Both the position numbers and the translations under genes were made by a program. From NCBI GenBank assembly GCA_024516155.1, contig JAJJXM010000010.1:434001-498000 (forward strand): 64,000 nt of DNA, written 5' to 3'. The DNA is from Pyronema omphalodes. Taxonomy: Eukaryota; Ascomycota; Pezizomycetes; Pezizales; Pyronemataceae. Below, one piece after another: positions 45,151 through 58,144 of the stretch. Within the stretch, counting starts at the first letter, position 1. Each line of letters starts with the position of its first letter. The notes beneath the pieces were generated by a model. It made no database searches. It was not told where the DNA came from and was given only the letters and a program-made list of their open reading frames with translations.

Positions 45151-46572
45151 ATGCCCCCACCAAAACGATATCGTTCTCATCAGCGCGGCACCTCTCTGCC
45201 TTCTATCCAAACCGATTTCTCCATCCCGGGCCCAGTACCGACACCAGCTAAACCAGCAATAGGTGTCTCACTTCAAGACCCTCTAGACCTACCCCACCTC
45301 AAAACTATCCGACCTCTTAACATTCGAAAATCGTTTCCACAAGATGATCAATTCGCTGAAAACACTCTTCCAACTCCTCTCCGCATCAATCGTCCAAGGC
45401 CCATATCCTTTACCGATACTCCTATATCAATGATTCGCCATGTTTCTTCGGTTCCATATCCTACTACCTCAGCGGCAGACTATGATATGCCTGATGGTCC
45501 TACCTCACTCTCAGACTATGATTGTCCTCCGCAGCCTGACAGTTATACCCCCCCTACTCTTTCTACCCCTCCTACCAACCATGAACTTCCCACACCACTG
45601 AGGATATCACCACCTAAACAAACTCTTTTTACCCCTCCTACCAACCATGAGCTCCCCTCACCACTGAGAATATCACCACCTAAACAAATTCCACGGTTAC
45701 TGCCAGATCAAAGACCCATATCAATGCCGGCTGTGGCAGTTCCAAGGAGATCCTCCGCCATCAAGAGAAATAGAAAAAGCAAGTATGTATCACTGGAGGA
45801 ACCGAAGCAAGGTGAATATATACCATTTGGAGGTGAGAAACTCAAGGGACACCAGGAGAATGTGATGGAAAGGCCCAGGACTATTATGGTTGATGGGGCA
45901 TTAAACCGTGCAAAGTATCCTTTGGTAAAGAGGCAAGGTTCTGGAAAGGGCGGGTATATACCGTTTGGGGACTGGAAGACTGGGGGAGAGGAAAGGAAAA
46001 CCGAGGAAATAAGAGCTTATGTCTTTGAGATGAGCGGAAGAGAGGTTGGTGAAGGAGTAGAAGTAGAGGAGAAGAGAGAAGGAATTGTAGCCCGGGAGAG
46101 AATTGGTGTGGAACTCAAGGATGAGGGTTGGGTAATTAAGGATGAAGTCATCAAAGATGAGGGACAGGCAGATGTGGGGCTTGGAATTCAAGGACTTCGA
46201 AATCTGGGAAGTATCGAAGCGGGAAGAAAATACGAGGATAGCGACAGCGATTATGAGAAGAGCCAAGATGACGATAGCGAATATGAAGAACTGACTGAGG
46301 TACAGAGACAATTGGAAGAAATACTCGCTACAGAGCAGCAGGCGCTCATAAAGCAGGTGCAAACGGAATACACTGACTGTACGGAAGAAGAGCCGGAGCA
46401 GTCAACCCTCTTTAATTTGATAAGAAGGTCTTTGACGTTTGACGATCAAGTATGGGTTGATTGGGAGGGCGAGAAGGAAGAAGACGAGTATACGGATAAA
46501 TTCGAGGCTGTGGTGGAGGAATATTTTGACAAGACGTTGGGCGTCGTAAGGGTTGGAACAATTCGGAGGTAG
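45151..46572 (+). CDS. Proline-rich hypothetical protein
   Basis: Single exon, 473 residues, starting MPPPKRYRSHQRGTSLPSIQ after an A/C-rich leader. The N-terminal half is basic and proline-rich, with a duplicated ~22-residue block beginning TPPTNHELP(T/S)PLRISPPKQ. The middle carries two (E/G)YIPFG motifs about 40 residues apart. The C-terminal half is strongly acidic with SDSDYEKSQDDDSEYEE and a final conserved-looking segment, SLTFDDQVWVDWEGEKEEDE to YFDKTLGVVRVG. I do not recognise a family. The frame is long, continuous and biased, so the gene is real; a regulatory or structural disordered protein is likely. Confidence 0.7.
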   Translation: MPPPKRYRSHQRGTSLPSIQTDFSIPGPVPTPAKPAIGVSLQDPLDLPHLKTIRPLNIRKSFPQDDQFAENTLPTPLRINRPRPISFTDTPISMIRHVSSVPYPTTSAADYDMPDGPTSLSDYDCPPQPDSYTPPTLSTPPTNHELPTPLRISPPKQTLFTPPTNHELPSPLRISPPKQIPRLLPDQRPISMPAVAVPRRSSAIKRNRKSKYVSLEEPKQGEYIPFGGEKLKGHQENVMERPRTIMVDGALNRAKYPLVKRQGSGKGGYIPFGDWKTGGEERKTEEIRAYVFEMSGREVGEGVEVEEKREGIVARERIGVELKDEGWVIKDEVIKDEGQADVGLGIQGLRNLGSIEAGRKYEDSDSDYEKSQDDDSEYEELTEVQRQLEEILATEQQALIKQVQTEYTDCTEEEPEQSTLFNLIRRSLTFDDQVWVDWEGEKEEDEYTDKFEAVVEEYFDKTLGVVRVGTIRR

Positions 46573-47223
46573 TTAGTCGTGCTGTATCAAGTGTATTCAG
46601 ATGATTCAATAATTTTGAACTGAATTCGACGTTTTCTTGTGATGATCGATTTGTTAACTACGTCTGGGCCTATGTTACACTTCAAGCGACAAGCATGCCT
46701 GATTCAAACGCCTGTAAACTTATGCCATGGATTTCAACTATTTTTAATGATGGAAGTAAGCGCTGAGAGGTCAATTCATCACTCCTTGTCACCACCGCCC
46801 TTCTAACACGCAGCTTTGCGCTAATTACTAACCTTCACCCCATTTGAATTACGGCCTCCTTTGGCTATACCGCCATCCTCGACATGAAAGCCAAGACCAG
46901 CTATGGCGCAGTGTACATTCCAATTGTCCACGTAGGACACCGTAAGAATAGGCTTTTATTTGTTGTGAAGTATTGACATGACAACACCGAGAGCCTCGCG
47001 GCTATGCATATGGCGCAGAGCGGCTGCGCTAGAGCGTCGACCCTTGTTCTTCCGCGGCTTGGGCTAAGCCAGGCGTTCAACCCTAGCTCTCCACACACAA
47101 AAATTGTGACTGCGATTAAATGACACGTGACTCACAACGAAACTTAGGTCGTCGCGATCAATACCAACAGATTTGACGAGAAGTTACTAACCGACCAGCA
47201 ACCCATCCTCCCAAAGCAGCAAA
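46573..47223. other. Intergenic region upstream of eS4
   Basis: GGGCTAA occurs at 47061-47067, about 160 nt before the eS4 ATG. The stretch 46,985-47,100 has a perfect A-box-like TGGCGCAGAGCGG and a GCGC D-stem but cannot be folded into a tRNA (see rejected). Confidence 0.4.
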
Positions 47224-48183
47224 AATGGCCCGTGGACCGTAAGGATCTCTACACGAAATACGCATCGCGATAATGCTAATAGCAGTTTAGCAAGAAGCAC
47301 ATGAAGCGGCTTGCCGCCCCCTCGCACTGGCTTTTGGACAAATTGTCCGGATCCTACGCGCCCCGCCCTTCTCCCGGTATTTTCACTTCTCCATGAAGTT
47401 GTCTCCGTAGCTCGTCTCTGACAGCTATTGTTATATAGGTCCCCACAAGCTCAGGGACTGCATGCCTCTCATTGTCTTCATCCGCAACAGACTGAAGTAT
47501 GCCCTTAACGGACGGTTAGTACTCCAATTTCCAACGCGCGCGAGAAATGACAAAAATCTGACAATTGCGACAGTGAGGTCAAGGCCATCGTCATGCAGCG
47601 TTTGATCAAGGTCGACGGAAAGGTCCGCACTGACCCCACCTTCCCCGCTGGATTCATGGACGTTATCTCCATCGAGAAGACCGGAGAGCACTTCCGTCTT
47701 ATCTACGACACCAAGGGACGTTTCACCATCCACCGCATCACCGACACCGAGGCCACCTACAAGCTTTGCAAGGTCAAGCGTGTCCAGCTCGGAAAGAAGG
47801 GAATCCCCTACCTCGTCACCCACGACGCCCGCACCATCCGTTACCCCGACCCTGCCATCCGTGTCAACGACACCGTCAAGGTCGACCTCGAGACCGGAAA
47901 GATCATCGATGTCATCCGCTTCGACACCGGAACCATCGCCATGGTCACCGGAGGACGTAACATGGGACGTGTCGGTGTCATCACCCACCGTGAGCGTCAC
48001 GACGGAGGATTCGACATTGTCCACATCAAGGACGCCGTCGACAACACCTTCGCCACCCGTCTCTCCAACGTCTTCATCATCGGACAGGAGAAGTCCTGGG
48101 TCTCTCTCCCCAAGGGTAAGGGAGTCAAGCTCTCCATCGCTGAGGAGCGTGACCGCCGCCGCGCTGCCGCTCTTGCCAACTAA
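47224..48183 (+). CDS. RPS4: 40S ribosomal protein eS4
   Basis: Four exons: 47224-47237, 47291-47376, 47439-47514, 47574-48183; 261 residues, the yeast length. It begins [20 protein letters not shown] and contains the S4-like RNA-binding region ([40 protein letters not shown]), the central eS4 domain ([20 protein letters not shown]) and a KOW motif near [18 protein letters not shown]. It ends AAALAN. Codon use is strongly biased to C-ending codons, as in the other ribosomal-protein genes here. Confidence 0.97.
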
Positions 48184-50574
48184 GCGTAAAATTTTGATTG
48201 GCAAAAATTGGGAATCTTTTTCTGGGTCTGTTCTGTCTGTTCTTGTTTCTAAGGCTGGAGCGGGAATAAATAGTTCAAAAGTTTCTGGCGTTAAGGCTGT
48301 ACACCGGCGTTCATCAATATTCATTTTTTGTGACCATTACTCGTTTGTTTTGTGATACCATTCCCCAGTGTTTGCTTGAAACGTTTGCAACCCGAACTCG
48401 GTTCAAATTCTTAAAATTTCCAAAAATTTCCCCCTCTTCTTTTTGATTCATACCCCCTGTACCGGGCATATATGACCGTATAGATTACCTATGCATAGTG
48501 CTTAACGGAAGGTACATAACTCGCCATACCCGGCGTATTCGCAAAGTGTTTTTACATACACTTTCACTTTCACTTCTACCAATGCAGTTCTCTTGAACTC
48601 AACGAGATCTGCCGTATATTTCCCTTCAGCCATAGGCCCCTAACAATCAACCAAGTTTCTCCATACATATCATTCAGCTCCTATACCCCAGCTGAAGTAC
48701 TTCCATCATGTATCCTATCTTTCTACCTACATACTTCACGACTGCATCCTAAAATATCACTCGGCTTTATACCGAGATAGGTCACGTGCTCTGTCGTATG
48801 TCTCACATCACTACATCCGATTTGTTGCACCAGGAGGTCCATCTTGACGATGAGGTTAAAGGTATTTATAATAGAGTTCTTGATACTTTCTTTCAGCTTT
48901 TTCTTTCCTTCAATTTTTTATTTCTACATAAAAGCTTTTTGAGGTTATCGATATATATCATGTTTTATTTGTTTTTTTTTTGCTTTCAATAATGATTAGT
49001 GGTAGAGGAGGAGGGTTGGTAGATAATTGATGCGTATTGTATTTTCCAATTTAGTTGCGAATACTGCGAATGGGAGTCACCTGATGCTATGAGATAGATG
49101 CCACGGTCTACGGAACTTTTTTTTCTTGGTCAAATCAAGAGCTGGTTTCGAAGCGGTGTTAGTTTGTAGTGTGGAATCCTTGAAGTGGTGCAGAAAACGG
49201 GTAAATGAAGATGGAATAAATTAAAGCTTATTAGCCATGATTTTAGATCTAGTTACGGGGGCATTTTTGTGTAGCTTCCCTACTCACCAATACAGCCTTA
49301 AAGTGGTCATGACGTGGTGTTATGCCGTATCGTTCCAAGAGTAGCTACGACACCAACGAGGTTCAAATCACGTTCCACGGCAACTTTTTATCCCGGAACC
49401 GTACATACGATAGCGAAGATTGAAGTCCGTCTGGCACACTGGACAGCGAGATGTAACATTGATTACGCGGCATGTTGACGACTCTTGGATAGAGAGATAG
49501 TCTGTGTTTCGGGTACTTGCTTAAGGTTATGAAACGTGTATGTCACCGACTAGATATAGTTAGATCTTGGAATTTTTGCCAAATGCGAACTAAAAGGGGG
49601 GGGGTATTAGGTGATACTTGGTACATCGAGTGGGGACGAGTGACCCCTTGTGCAAGTGTAGATAACGTTAACTATGACGTATGTACTAAGGTTAGAAGAT
49701 GGCGGATGATGGTGCGGTTTGTATTAACGTTGATTATCGCTCGATAAACGGCGTAGGGCTCTGTGATCTTGGAATTCGAGGCGGCCAAATACGAATTGTC
49801 ATATGATCTCCGAGGATTAAGGTTATTTCGCTGAACGCGTTTCCTCTTGTCGGTTTCCTGGAAGATGCTTCGGTAACGGGGGTTGGTGACGGATAGTTGC
49901 AGTACGTATGAGGCGGCATGCGGTAGTGCGTAAGTCTGACAACAGGCGAGTGGCGTAAATGTCGGCCAATTTATTTACGCCCTTGCCGCCACAACCCCTG
50001 CTCTATGCGGCCCACCTCAACGAAGGCTTTGAGAATAACGGAGGAAGTGCTACATGGAATTAGCAGAAGAAAAACATAGTGAGGGTTCAAAAATATGTGG
50101 ATGTGTATACCGCGTTTGTATATAGAAATTATTCTATACATCTCTGCATAAAATTTATTGAAGTCGTAATATTTTGGATATGGAATTTTGCATTTCGAGG
50201 CCAATTCTGGGCCTTTGCTCGAACAATACGTATCCAAAACTATTTCAAAATATTAATTTTCATTTTAATGCGGATATCTAGGAAACTCCACTTTTCTTGA
50301 TGCGGATAAGTAACGCCGGCTACATGTCGGGTGCCGTTATAAAGTTTAGATCACGAAGTTTACTGGACGCCATGACGTTTGCCGGCTGCAACCACAGAAC
50401 CACTACCCGCAAGCTTGCGAGGGCTAAAATATTGATACAGTATTTATACCACCGTAAGCCAGCCCCAGCCAGAAAGCCCAAACAACGTACCCCATCTTCA
50501 GCCCCCAGTTTGGGTCGGCTGCTCTTTTCGTCTTTTTAAATACCCAGATCGCACCTGCTTTCGTCCGTTATTCA
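48184..50574. other. Long intergenic region before the phosphate transporter
   Basis: About 2.4 kb. Contains CACGTG at ~48,783 and T-rich tracts (48,870-48,990). Small frames near 48,786, 49,517 and 50,079 lack support. The final ~100 nt (TTTTTAAATACCC, then pyrimidine-rich sequence) look like the transporter core promoter. I see no CACGTG within 600 bp of the transporter start. Confidence 0.45.
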
Positions 50575-52447
50575 ATGTCGAGGCCTCGGATTCGTGGAAA
50601 TGCAGCTTTTCAAGTTCATACTGATGAATTCTCTCACATTGTGGTAGGAGCTATTAATACCCACCCACACGAATATACCACTGATTGAGATTATACAGGA
50701 CGCTCAACAGCGTAAGGCTCTTGAACTTGCTGCCATTGACGCTCAACCCTTCGGATGGCAACATGTGAAGGCTATCGTGATTGGTGGAATAGGATTCTTC
50801 ACCGATTCATACGACGTACGTTATCCACATTCATATACTCTTCATGATAGCTGCTAACTCTATATAGATCTTCGCTGTCAACCTCACGGTGGCCATGCTA
50901 GGAATTTCATTTTGGCAGGATGGCCTCATTCCCGAGAAAGCCGACACGGCTATTAAACTCGCTACATCCGTTGGGACCATCTTCGGCCAGATTTGCTTTG
51001 GTATTCTTGCAGATAAGATCGGTCGAGGCAAGATGTATGGGTCCGAGCTTATGATTATCATCGCGGCTACTTTCGTTCAGTCGCTCGCCTCGAACTCTCC
51101 TAGTCTAGGTATTGTCCCCGTACTCGTACTCTGGAGAGTAATAATGGGGATCGGAATTGGTGGAGACTACCCATTGTCTTCCATCATCACATCCGAATAT
51201 GCGACGACCAAGTGGAGAGGTGCCATGATGGGGGCTGTCTTCGCGATGCAAGGAGTTGGTCAATTCGGTGCTGCAATTTTTACTCTCATTGTCACCGAGC
51301 TCTTCCAATCCCAGACCAAAGATATTCCCATCAATCAGTGTGATGGAAGCTGCAAGATTGCAGTCGACCGTATGTGGCGCATCATCATCGGTTTTGGAGC
51401 AATTCCTGCATGTTTTGCTCTATACTACCGACTTACCTGTCCCGAGACGCCCCGCTACACGATAAACATGCAAACCCAGGACAACGTCGAGCCCCTCAAG
51501 GATTTAACCACTACCCCGAGTAGTGATGAGGCGGAGGAGGAGGAACCTTCAGAGGTACGTTCGGAGGTTGTCATCGCCGAGGAAGCCCCAGCAACCGCCA
51601 GCTTCGCCGACTTCAGACGTCATTACGGCCAATGGAAGAATCTCAAGATTCTCATTGGAACAGCTGGAAGTTGGTTCTTCCTGGATGTCGCTTTTTACGG
51701 TCTTGGATTGAACAACTCTGTTGTTCTCCAGGCCATTGGTTTCCGCAAGGAGAACACCGTCTACAAGCGTCTCCACAACAACGCCGTCGGAAACCTGATC
51801 ATGATTTGCGCTGGATCACTCCCTGGTTACTGGGTAAGTGTGTTTACCGTTGACAGAATTGGGCGCAAGAGGATCCAGGTTGGTGGGTTTATCATTCTCA
51901 CCGTCTTGTTCTTTATCATCGGATTCTCCTTCCACAGTCTCAGCTCGAACGCTCTTCTGGCCCTCTACTGTCTTTGCCAGTTCTTCTTCAACTTTGGACC
52001 CAACGCTACCACATTCATTGTTCCAGGAGAAGTCTTCCCCACCCGCTACCGTTCAACCTCTCATGGAATCTCGGCTGCTTCCGGAAAGTTTGGTGCCGTC
52101 GTTGCTCAAGTTCTCATCGGCCCTCTCAGAGTCCGAGGCAATCCAACCCCCGAGAACCCATCCCCTTGGCTCAACTGGGTCATGGTTATCTTTGGAGCGT
52201 TTATGGCCTGTGGTATCGTTACCAGTTTCCTGATCCCGGAAACCGCAAGAAGAACCTTGGAGGAGATTTCCGATGATCCTTGGGGAAAAAGGAAAATTGG
52301 GGATATTGAAAAGGTATAGTACACTATTCAATCCTTGCGACTCATACTAATTGTTTTACTCTACAGGCTGAGATTGGAACCAGTAGAACGAATGGAAATC
52401 GTGAAACGAGAATGGATGACGATGACATCAACTCTACAGAGGGCTAA
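50575..52447 (+). CDS. PHO84: Inorganic phosphate transporter, Pho84 type
   Basis: Four exons: 50575-50643, 50699-50815, 50868-52313, 52367-52447; 570 residues. The signature GGIGFFTDSYDIFAVNLTVA (residues ~51-70) is diagnostic for the PHS family of MFS proton-phosphate symporters. Other motifs are GILADKIGRGKMYG (MFS loop 2-3), GGDYPLSSIITSEYATTKWR, a charged central loop with EEEEP, DRIGRKRI, and FIVPGEVFPTRYRSTSHGIS. Twelve membrane helices are expected. It imports phosphate at the plasma membrane. The third intron overlaps an in-frame early stop: without splicing the protein would end EKV, with splicing it gains 26 polar residues (AEIGTSRTNG onward). The splice motifs are good, so I favour the longer form. 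Confidence 0.92.
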
Positions 52448-52778
52448 AGGGATAAAGGATACGGAATACGGGATATGGGGTACTAAAAGTTGTTGCTTTG
52501 CTTATGGTTTTGCTTTGGAATTGGGTTTTGCTTTGGATTATGTAAATTAGACTGCTTTAAATTCTGAATAGAATTTTTTTTTTTTTTTTTTTTAAACTGG
52601 CATTCGGAGTTTGATTCAAACTTAGTAGCTTATCTCATCCCCCCGTATTTTATCCATACTTTCCCACACTCCATCATCTTCACCTCTCCTGGGAGGGGTG
52701 TGTGTGTGTCCTAGCTATCCACTCCGTTTACTTCCCTCAACATATCGAGATCATACATCATACACTAACATCATACAT

Positions 52779-52800
52779 CATACATCATCGATGATGTATG
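52779..52800. repeat. 22-bp perfect palindrome
   Basis: The arms are CATACATCATC and GATGATGTATG with no spacer. It lies at the end of a run of TCATACATCA words (52,751-52,786), so it may have arisen by inversion of one short repeat unit. Confidence 0.85.
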
Positions 52801-54742
52801 TACCCATATACCGACTTCCGATCTCGGAAATCGGTACATAAGCCCTACATACATTTTTCTTTTCACTTTTCACTTTTGACCTGGCTCTCCAACTACCGAG
52901 TGCACTTACGGAATTACGGAATTACATGTTGGCCACGTTACCTTCACCTTCACCTTTACCTTGGCGTTCTTCACTTTTGACTAGTGGCCGTCATAAGAAC
53001 TATTGCGAACTATTGCGCCATACGATGTAGTCTATTTAGTTGATTAGACTGCTGTAGATACTTGGAGATGGTAGATGAAGATGTAGATGCAGCATATCGT
53101 CCCGTCTGAAGTCCCGGCTGCTTGTGACGTGTCTTCTTGTCTTTTCTTCTTGTCTTGTATTTTCTAATCTTGTCTTGTTTTGGATCTTTGTTAATACATA
53201 CTGCGATACATACTGTGATACTGTGATACTGTGCTACTGTGCTACCTCTAAGGCTTCCAAGGCTTCCAGTGTACCTTGGTGGGGTTCCTTGATTTCTTGG
53301 TGCTCTGTGGGCAGTCGGTTAATGACAATGGTACAGAATTATCGTTCATTGTATGCTATATTACATGCATGAAATTCTTTGCTTCCAGAGTTCCGGTTCC
53401 TAGGTTTTGGGTTCCTAAGTTCCTAGGTTTCCAAGGTTTCAAATCAATTATATCCGCTCAGATACATCAACCAAATCAAATCTATATTGCTACACTAAAC
53501 TAGCCTCGATAAACCCCCGCCCATAATTCCATCATTCCATCACTTCCTCTAGATTTTCGGTAACCTGTAATAATCTCGTACTCATAGACTTCACTATTTA
53601 CATCATCCCACCACCACCACCACCACCACTACTTCTACTTCCTTTACTTAATTCCTGGATTATCAGGAATTAAGACCAATGCTGCTAAACTCATGTTCCT
53701 ATACGTAATTCAATCTACTTACTCCCAGGGTACTCCTTTCAAGAATGTACATCTCAACCTGATGTAAAACCTCACCAACTTCGGCGAGAAACCATGGCAC
53801 CATGGACTCATCTACCGCAAATTTATTAACTAGCCGTGGTGGTCCTCAGAGAATCAGGATGTGGACATACTATAGGTGATAGGAGATATGTCCTGTATCC
53901 TCAATAACTACTAAAAGTTCCAGCGAAAATCCATAAGCAGCAGAAGAACTACTTTGTATGGTGATATTCCATGATGAAACGCCCGCTATGTATGACATTT
54001 GATGTATCGCTTTCGAGTTTATGGTTATGACTATGGATAAATAAACATGAGAAGAATCATCGGCTAAAAATCTGAATTCAGGTGATTATTCTAAGATATA
54101 GGAGAGCTGTAAGATAGAGAAATGATTGGTTCGACTATTCTTTTTCATCTGTCATGAAAGATGGCTGACCGACATAATGGAAGTTAAAAAACCTGGCAAA
54201 TGGAGTTGACTTTGAGGCGTTTAGATATTTTGCAGTAATCATTAAATTCTATGTTTAAACACATTCCGATATTCACAAAATAGTATCAACATACTCCGAA
54301 CAATAATAATCCTTCGATAATCAGTAAAAATAGTCTAGAAAAAAAAAAGCGATACTTCATCATCATCGATGGCCTAAGAACCTTCTGTATAAAGTATGTC
54401 TTTAATAATATTTTTCAATCCCCCGAATAAATAGTAGAAATTCGATTATACTATTCTGTTGTTTCCATACCCCCCACCCCCCCTTGGCACAAGCAGTATA
54501 AAGACAGTTTCATAACATTTACACATGCTGCTCTAAATATTGTCTTTGCATAAATATATCATATTCTATTTTTCAAATCTTGCCTTGTTATCTCTCTTTC
54601 CTTCTTACGTTCCGCATGAACAAAGACTGATGCTGGCTAGAAAATATCATCACCGGAACTGGTGTCATGCACTTTGTGCATATTATTAACAACTACCATT
54701 TTCATGCATCGATAATGAATGGCCGATGAATGGCCAATAAAT

Positions 54743-54878
54743 CACATTCACATTCACATTCACATTCACATTCACATTCACATTCACATTCACATTCACA
54801 TTCACATTCACATTCACATTCACATTCACATTCACATTCACATTCACATTCACATTCACATTCACATTCACATTCACA
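54743..54878. repeat. Hexanucleotide satellite (CACATT)n
   Basis: About 22.7 perfect copies of CACATT over 136 nt with no interruption. It is open in several frames by virtue of its composition, but there is no sign that it is coding. It is not the fungal telomere unit. Confidence 0.95.
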
Positions 54879-55385
54879 GAAGCATCATAACGTTGCAATT
54901 AAGAGTATATATAAGTTATAACCCAATCTGACGCTATGTATGCATAATTTCCCTTGAAAAAAAAAAAAAAGAATCCCCACAAGAAAATCTTAATGAAAAA
55001 TAAAACCAATAATCCCCCAAAACAAAAACCAAAAACCAAAAAGCAGCATAGAAACATAGCAACATAGCAGAAAAGTAAGAAAAGCAGGAAAAGCAAATAT
55101 CACACCATAAAAGATTCCGAAGTAAAAATATAGAGAAGCAAAGAAAATATCAATATACAATATTCAATATTCAATATCCGAAATACCCTGTGATTCATCA
55201 CGACTTAGCAGTTAATCGATTACCACTTCGCGTCGTTTCGCTTTGGTTTGATTTGAATTGATTTGTTCACTTCACTTCGCTTCACTTCGACCGTCTTCGA
55301 TTATCACCAGTCACGTGGATTACTACATCCCATAAAAACCTACTTCCACAAGAAGTAATTAAGCAATAAAGTATAAAATGGCCAA

Positions 55386-58144
55386 CTACACAACCCATCC
55401 CTCCTCTCTCCCTCTACCAGCACCTCCAACCTCCCTCCCCATACTCGCACCAAACACTCTAACCGGTACACTAGCATCAAAGCTTTCCACCGCAAGCATT
55501 TGTTTCGCCTCCCAAAACTCCGCTCTCTCATCCTTATAACCCAATTCCAGCAAACTCAATCCCCCGTCATTTCCCGCTTGTGGTTGTTGTACAGCCGTAA
55601 TAAACTCAAACCTAACACCCCACCTTAGACCCACACCCGTTGTTCTAAACTCCGGGGTAGCACTCTGGGGAATCGTAGCACTAAACACAACCCTTCTTTT
55701 AAATCCCGTATCCATTCCCTGACTATACCAAACCCTTCTAGTTCCTCTCTGTATACTAGCGGCACTTCTCAATGCCAGGGATTTTTCCACCTCTTCACTA
55801 GATTCCAAGGTTGCATGTAGGTGTATACATGGTATAACAGCGCCAGTGAAATCGATTACAGCGATTAATGTTTCCCCTAGCTTATAAGCAGGACGAGCTA
55901 GGGTTATGGTTGCTACTTTCCCGGAATTTCGGGCGATTTCAAAGGAACTGTGGTGCCCGGATAAACCGGCGAGAAGTGTCATTTCGATGTTTTCGGAGCA
56001 GGAAAGAGCGGGCTCGTCCATCCATGAGGACCGTTTGGAGGCGTAAGTGGGACTTAGGAGGCCGAGGTGCCCGGAGATGTTGTGGCCGGAGGGACTTTGG
56101 GGGGCAAGAAGATCGTCTACGTAGCTGAGGAAATCTTTGAGGGAGGAGGGAGCGGGATTTGCGGTATTTGATGTGGAGGAGTGCGGGGAGGCAGAGGATT
56201 TGGAGATGGCAGCGCGGCTGGGACTGGGGGTTAGGAGGGGATCGTCGAGGCACACAGTGGTGGCTTCGTCGCGGAGGAGGATATGGGGGCTGAGGAGGTC
56301 GTGGGTGTGTAGAGTTCCGTTTGCTAGGGATTTATTAGCTGGCAATCAGGTGAGAGAAATTGTGGAGGAATTCAAGATTTTTTTGTAATGGGAATCGTGT
56401 GGGTGATGGATCATGACTTACCAGCTACATACGGAAAGACTCGGAAAGGAATTTCGATAACGGAGGGTTTGATGGTACCGTTTCCGGGACGTTGGGTTCC
56501 AAGGACAAGATAGTATGTGATTTTGATAGCCTTTCCCCGGTGTGATGGGGGGAGGGTTTTGGGGAGGGTGAATTTATAGAGATAAGATCGACTTTCGCCG
56601 GGGGAGAGACGGAGGTCAACGAAGAGGATCGATTGTGGGGTGGAGAGGATGGGGATAGATTTTCCACCTTTGAATTGTTAGTATGTGATTGAAGGGGGCT
56701 GTTTGGGAGAACTTACTCGCAGAGCTTTTCATTTCTGCTATGGTGCTCATGTTATTTCCTCCTAGTAGCCCGCCGAAACCACCCCAGCCAAAGCCACTTA
56801 GGAAGCCTCCGTCGGTTTTGTTGGTTTCTATACCAACTACACCTCCTCCGCTATGGGTTCCTACTACTCCTTTCCGCTTGACATCTTCGAAGATGTTGGA
56901 TTGTACCAAGGAACCGTCTAATGTAAATGATCCCATTACCTGTGCATATCCCATCATTAAAGTGTCTGTTACTGGTCTAGATCCAACCGATAGCAGGCTA
57001 TGCCGTCGGTTGTGTGTATTTCTCGAAAACCTCGAGTTTTTCGGATCGTATTCCGATATTAATGTTTCGGTGGTACTATTAGACATAGAGTAAAATTCTC
57101 CGCTTGACCGTGGCGTGCCATTGACGCTTTGTGCTGGTATTAACCGCGATGATGCTATGTTATCGTATTCCGAATCATCTGAAGGGCTTTTTAGATCGAT
57201 TCTGCTCGGCGGCTGTGTATCTGTGCTGACTCTAAGATTCGACGTCCGTCCGGGTGACCTTTCATGATCAATTCCCGAACCCGGCGGCCCCTCCGAGACC
57301 TTACTAAGACTTGGCGACCTCCCACTCCTTCCCCCTCTTGGCGAAACCGGCGTCGGTGGTGCCCCGCTTCCGCCTGAAGGTTTTCGTGCTGGAAATGAGA
57401 ATTTACTCATGACATCATCTACCGGTGGGGTGTGAGACGCATTTCCTCTCGCCGATATAGCAGCTATATATTATCCGAGAAAAAAAATCTCAGCTTTCAC
57501 TTTATAACCAGGAGAATTTTATTTCCCAGAGCTCAAATTCTAAGGGCCATACCAGGTGATGTAGGACCGCTTATCCCACCCCCTCCCCCCGTGATCCTCC
57601 CTGAAACTGTCTGTACCGATGCCGAACGACCATGTCCTCTTCGTGGTTGTGTAGTAGGTGATCGTAATCCTTCGTTCCACCCGCGGGCACCAGGTTCTAT
57701 TCCGGCATCGGAGGAAAGAGAGACGATAGATATCGATCGTTTGTGTTTATGACCAGGAGTACTTGGACTCAAGGGTGGTAGTACCGTCGGGCTAAACGGG
57801 GCTGTGGCGGTTTTCGGGCGAATAGTCGGGGCAGGTTGTGAGTACGAAGGTTTATGACCAGCCGAAGGAGGTCTACTCGAGTTTGGTCTTGGACTGACAC
57901 TTTCAGGTCTTAAGCTCCCTGGGATTTGTAGCGGAGGGCCTCTTTGTTTTCCATTGTGTTGCGCGCCGATTATAGGAGCTGGACCTAGGGAAGCTCCAGC
58001 TGGGTATGTAGCTCCAATTCCTCTAGAACCAGGGTTTTGAGAAGCCGGGGAAACGTTCTTGAAGGTGATTTTACATTGTAGGGTTTCGCCAGCGAAGACA
58101 TTTGGAGACTCGGGGAACGTGACGAAAACGCGGATGTCGCTCAT
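55386..58144 (-). CDS. RGP1: Rgp1, Ric1-Rgp1 Golgi GEF subunit
   Basis: Four exons on the minus strand: 57553-58144, 56717-57463, 56422-56667, 55386-56338; 845 residues. It begins MSDIRVFVTFPESPNVFAGE, an arrestin-like beta-sandwich strand set. A disordered Ser/Pro-rich insert follows. Exons 3 and 4 carry the Rgp1 core, YLYKFTLPKTLPPSHRGKAI, KITYYLVLGTQRPGNG and VIEIPFRVFPYVAANKSLAN, and the C-terminal HLHATLESSEEVEKSLA. Rgp1 with Ric1 is the exchange factor for the Rab GTPase Ypt6 in retrograde transport to the Golgi. Intron 3 (counting exon 2-3) ends in CAAAG (56668), another AAG acceptor required by frame. Intron 1 joins SP to AAISARGN. Confidence 0.88.

Larger units (their letters stand above)
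52448..55385. other. Low-complexity intergenic region
   Basis: Nearly 3 kb between the convergent PHO84-like and RGP1 genes. It contains a poly-T tract (~52,570-52,592), a 22-bp palindrome, short tandem blocks (GGAATTAC at ~52,911; TACTGTGA/TACTGTGC at ~53,214-53,245; a CCA run at ~53,610), and the 6-bp satellite at 54743. The 54,950-55,090 stretch is A-rich. No gene seen. Confidence 0.5.

Noticed and set aside
46985..47100. A-box match TGGCGCAGAGCGG with GAGAGC/GCTCTC ends
   Set aside because: D arm and ends are suggestive but the T arm and anticodon arm do not fold, and the spacing is wrong for a tRNA.
54686..54931. Frames encoding His-Ile, His-Ser or Asn-Val dipeptide runs
   Set aside because: They are translations of the CACATT satellite, with no flanking coding sequence.
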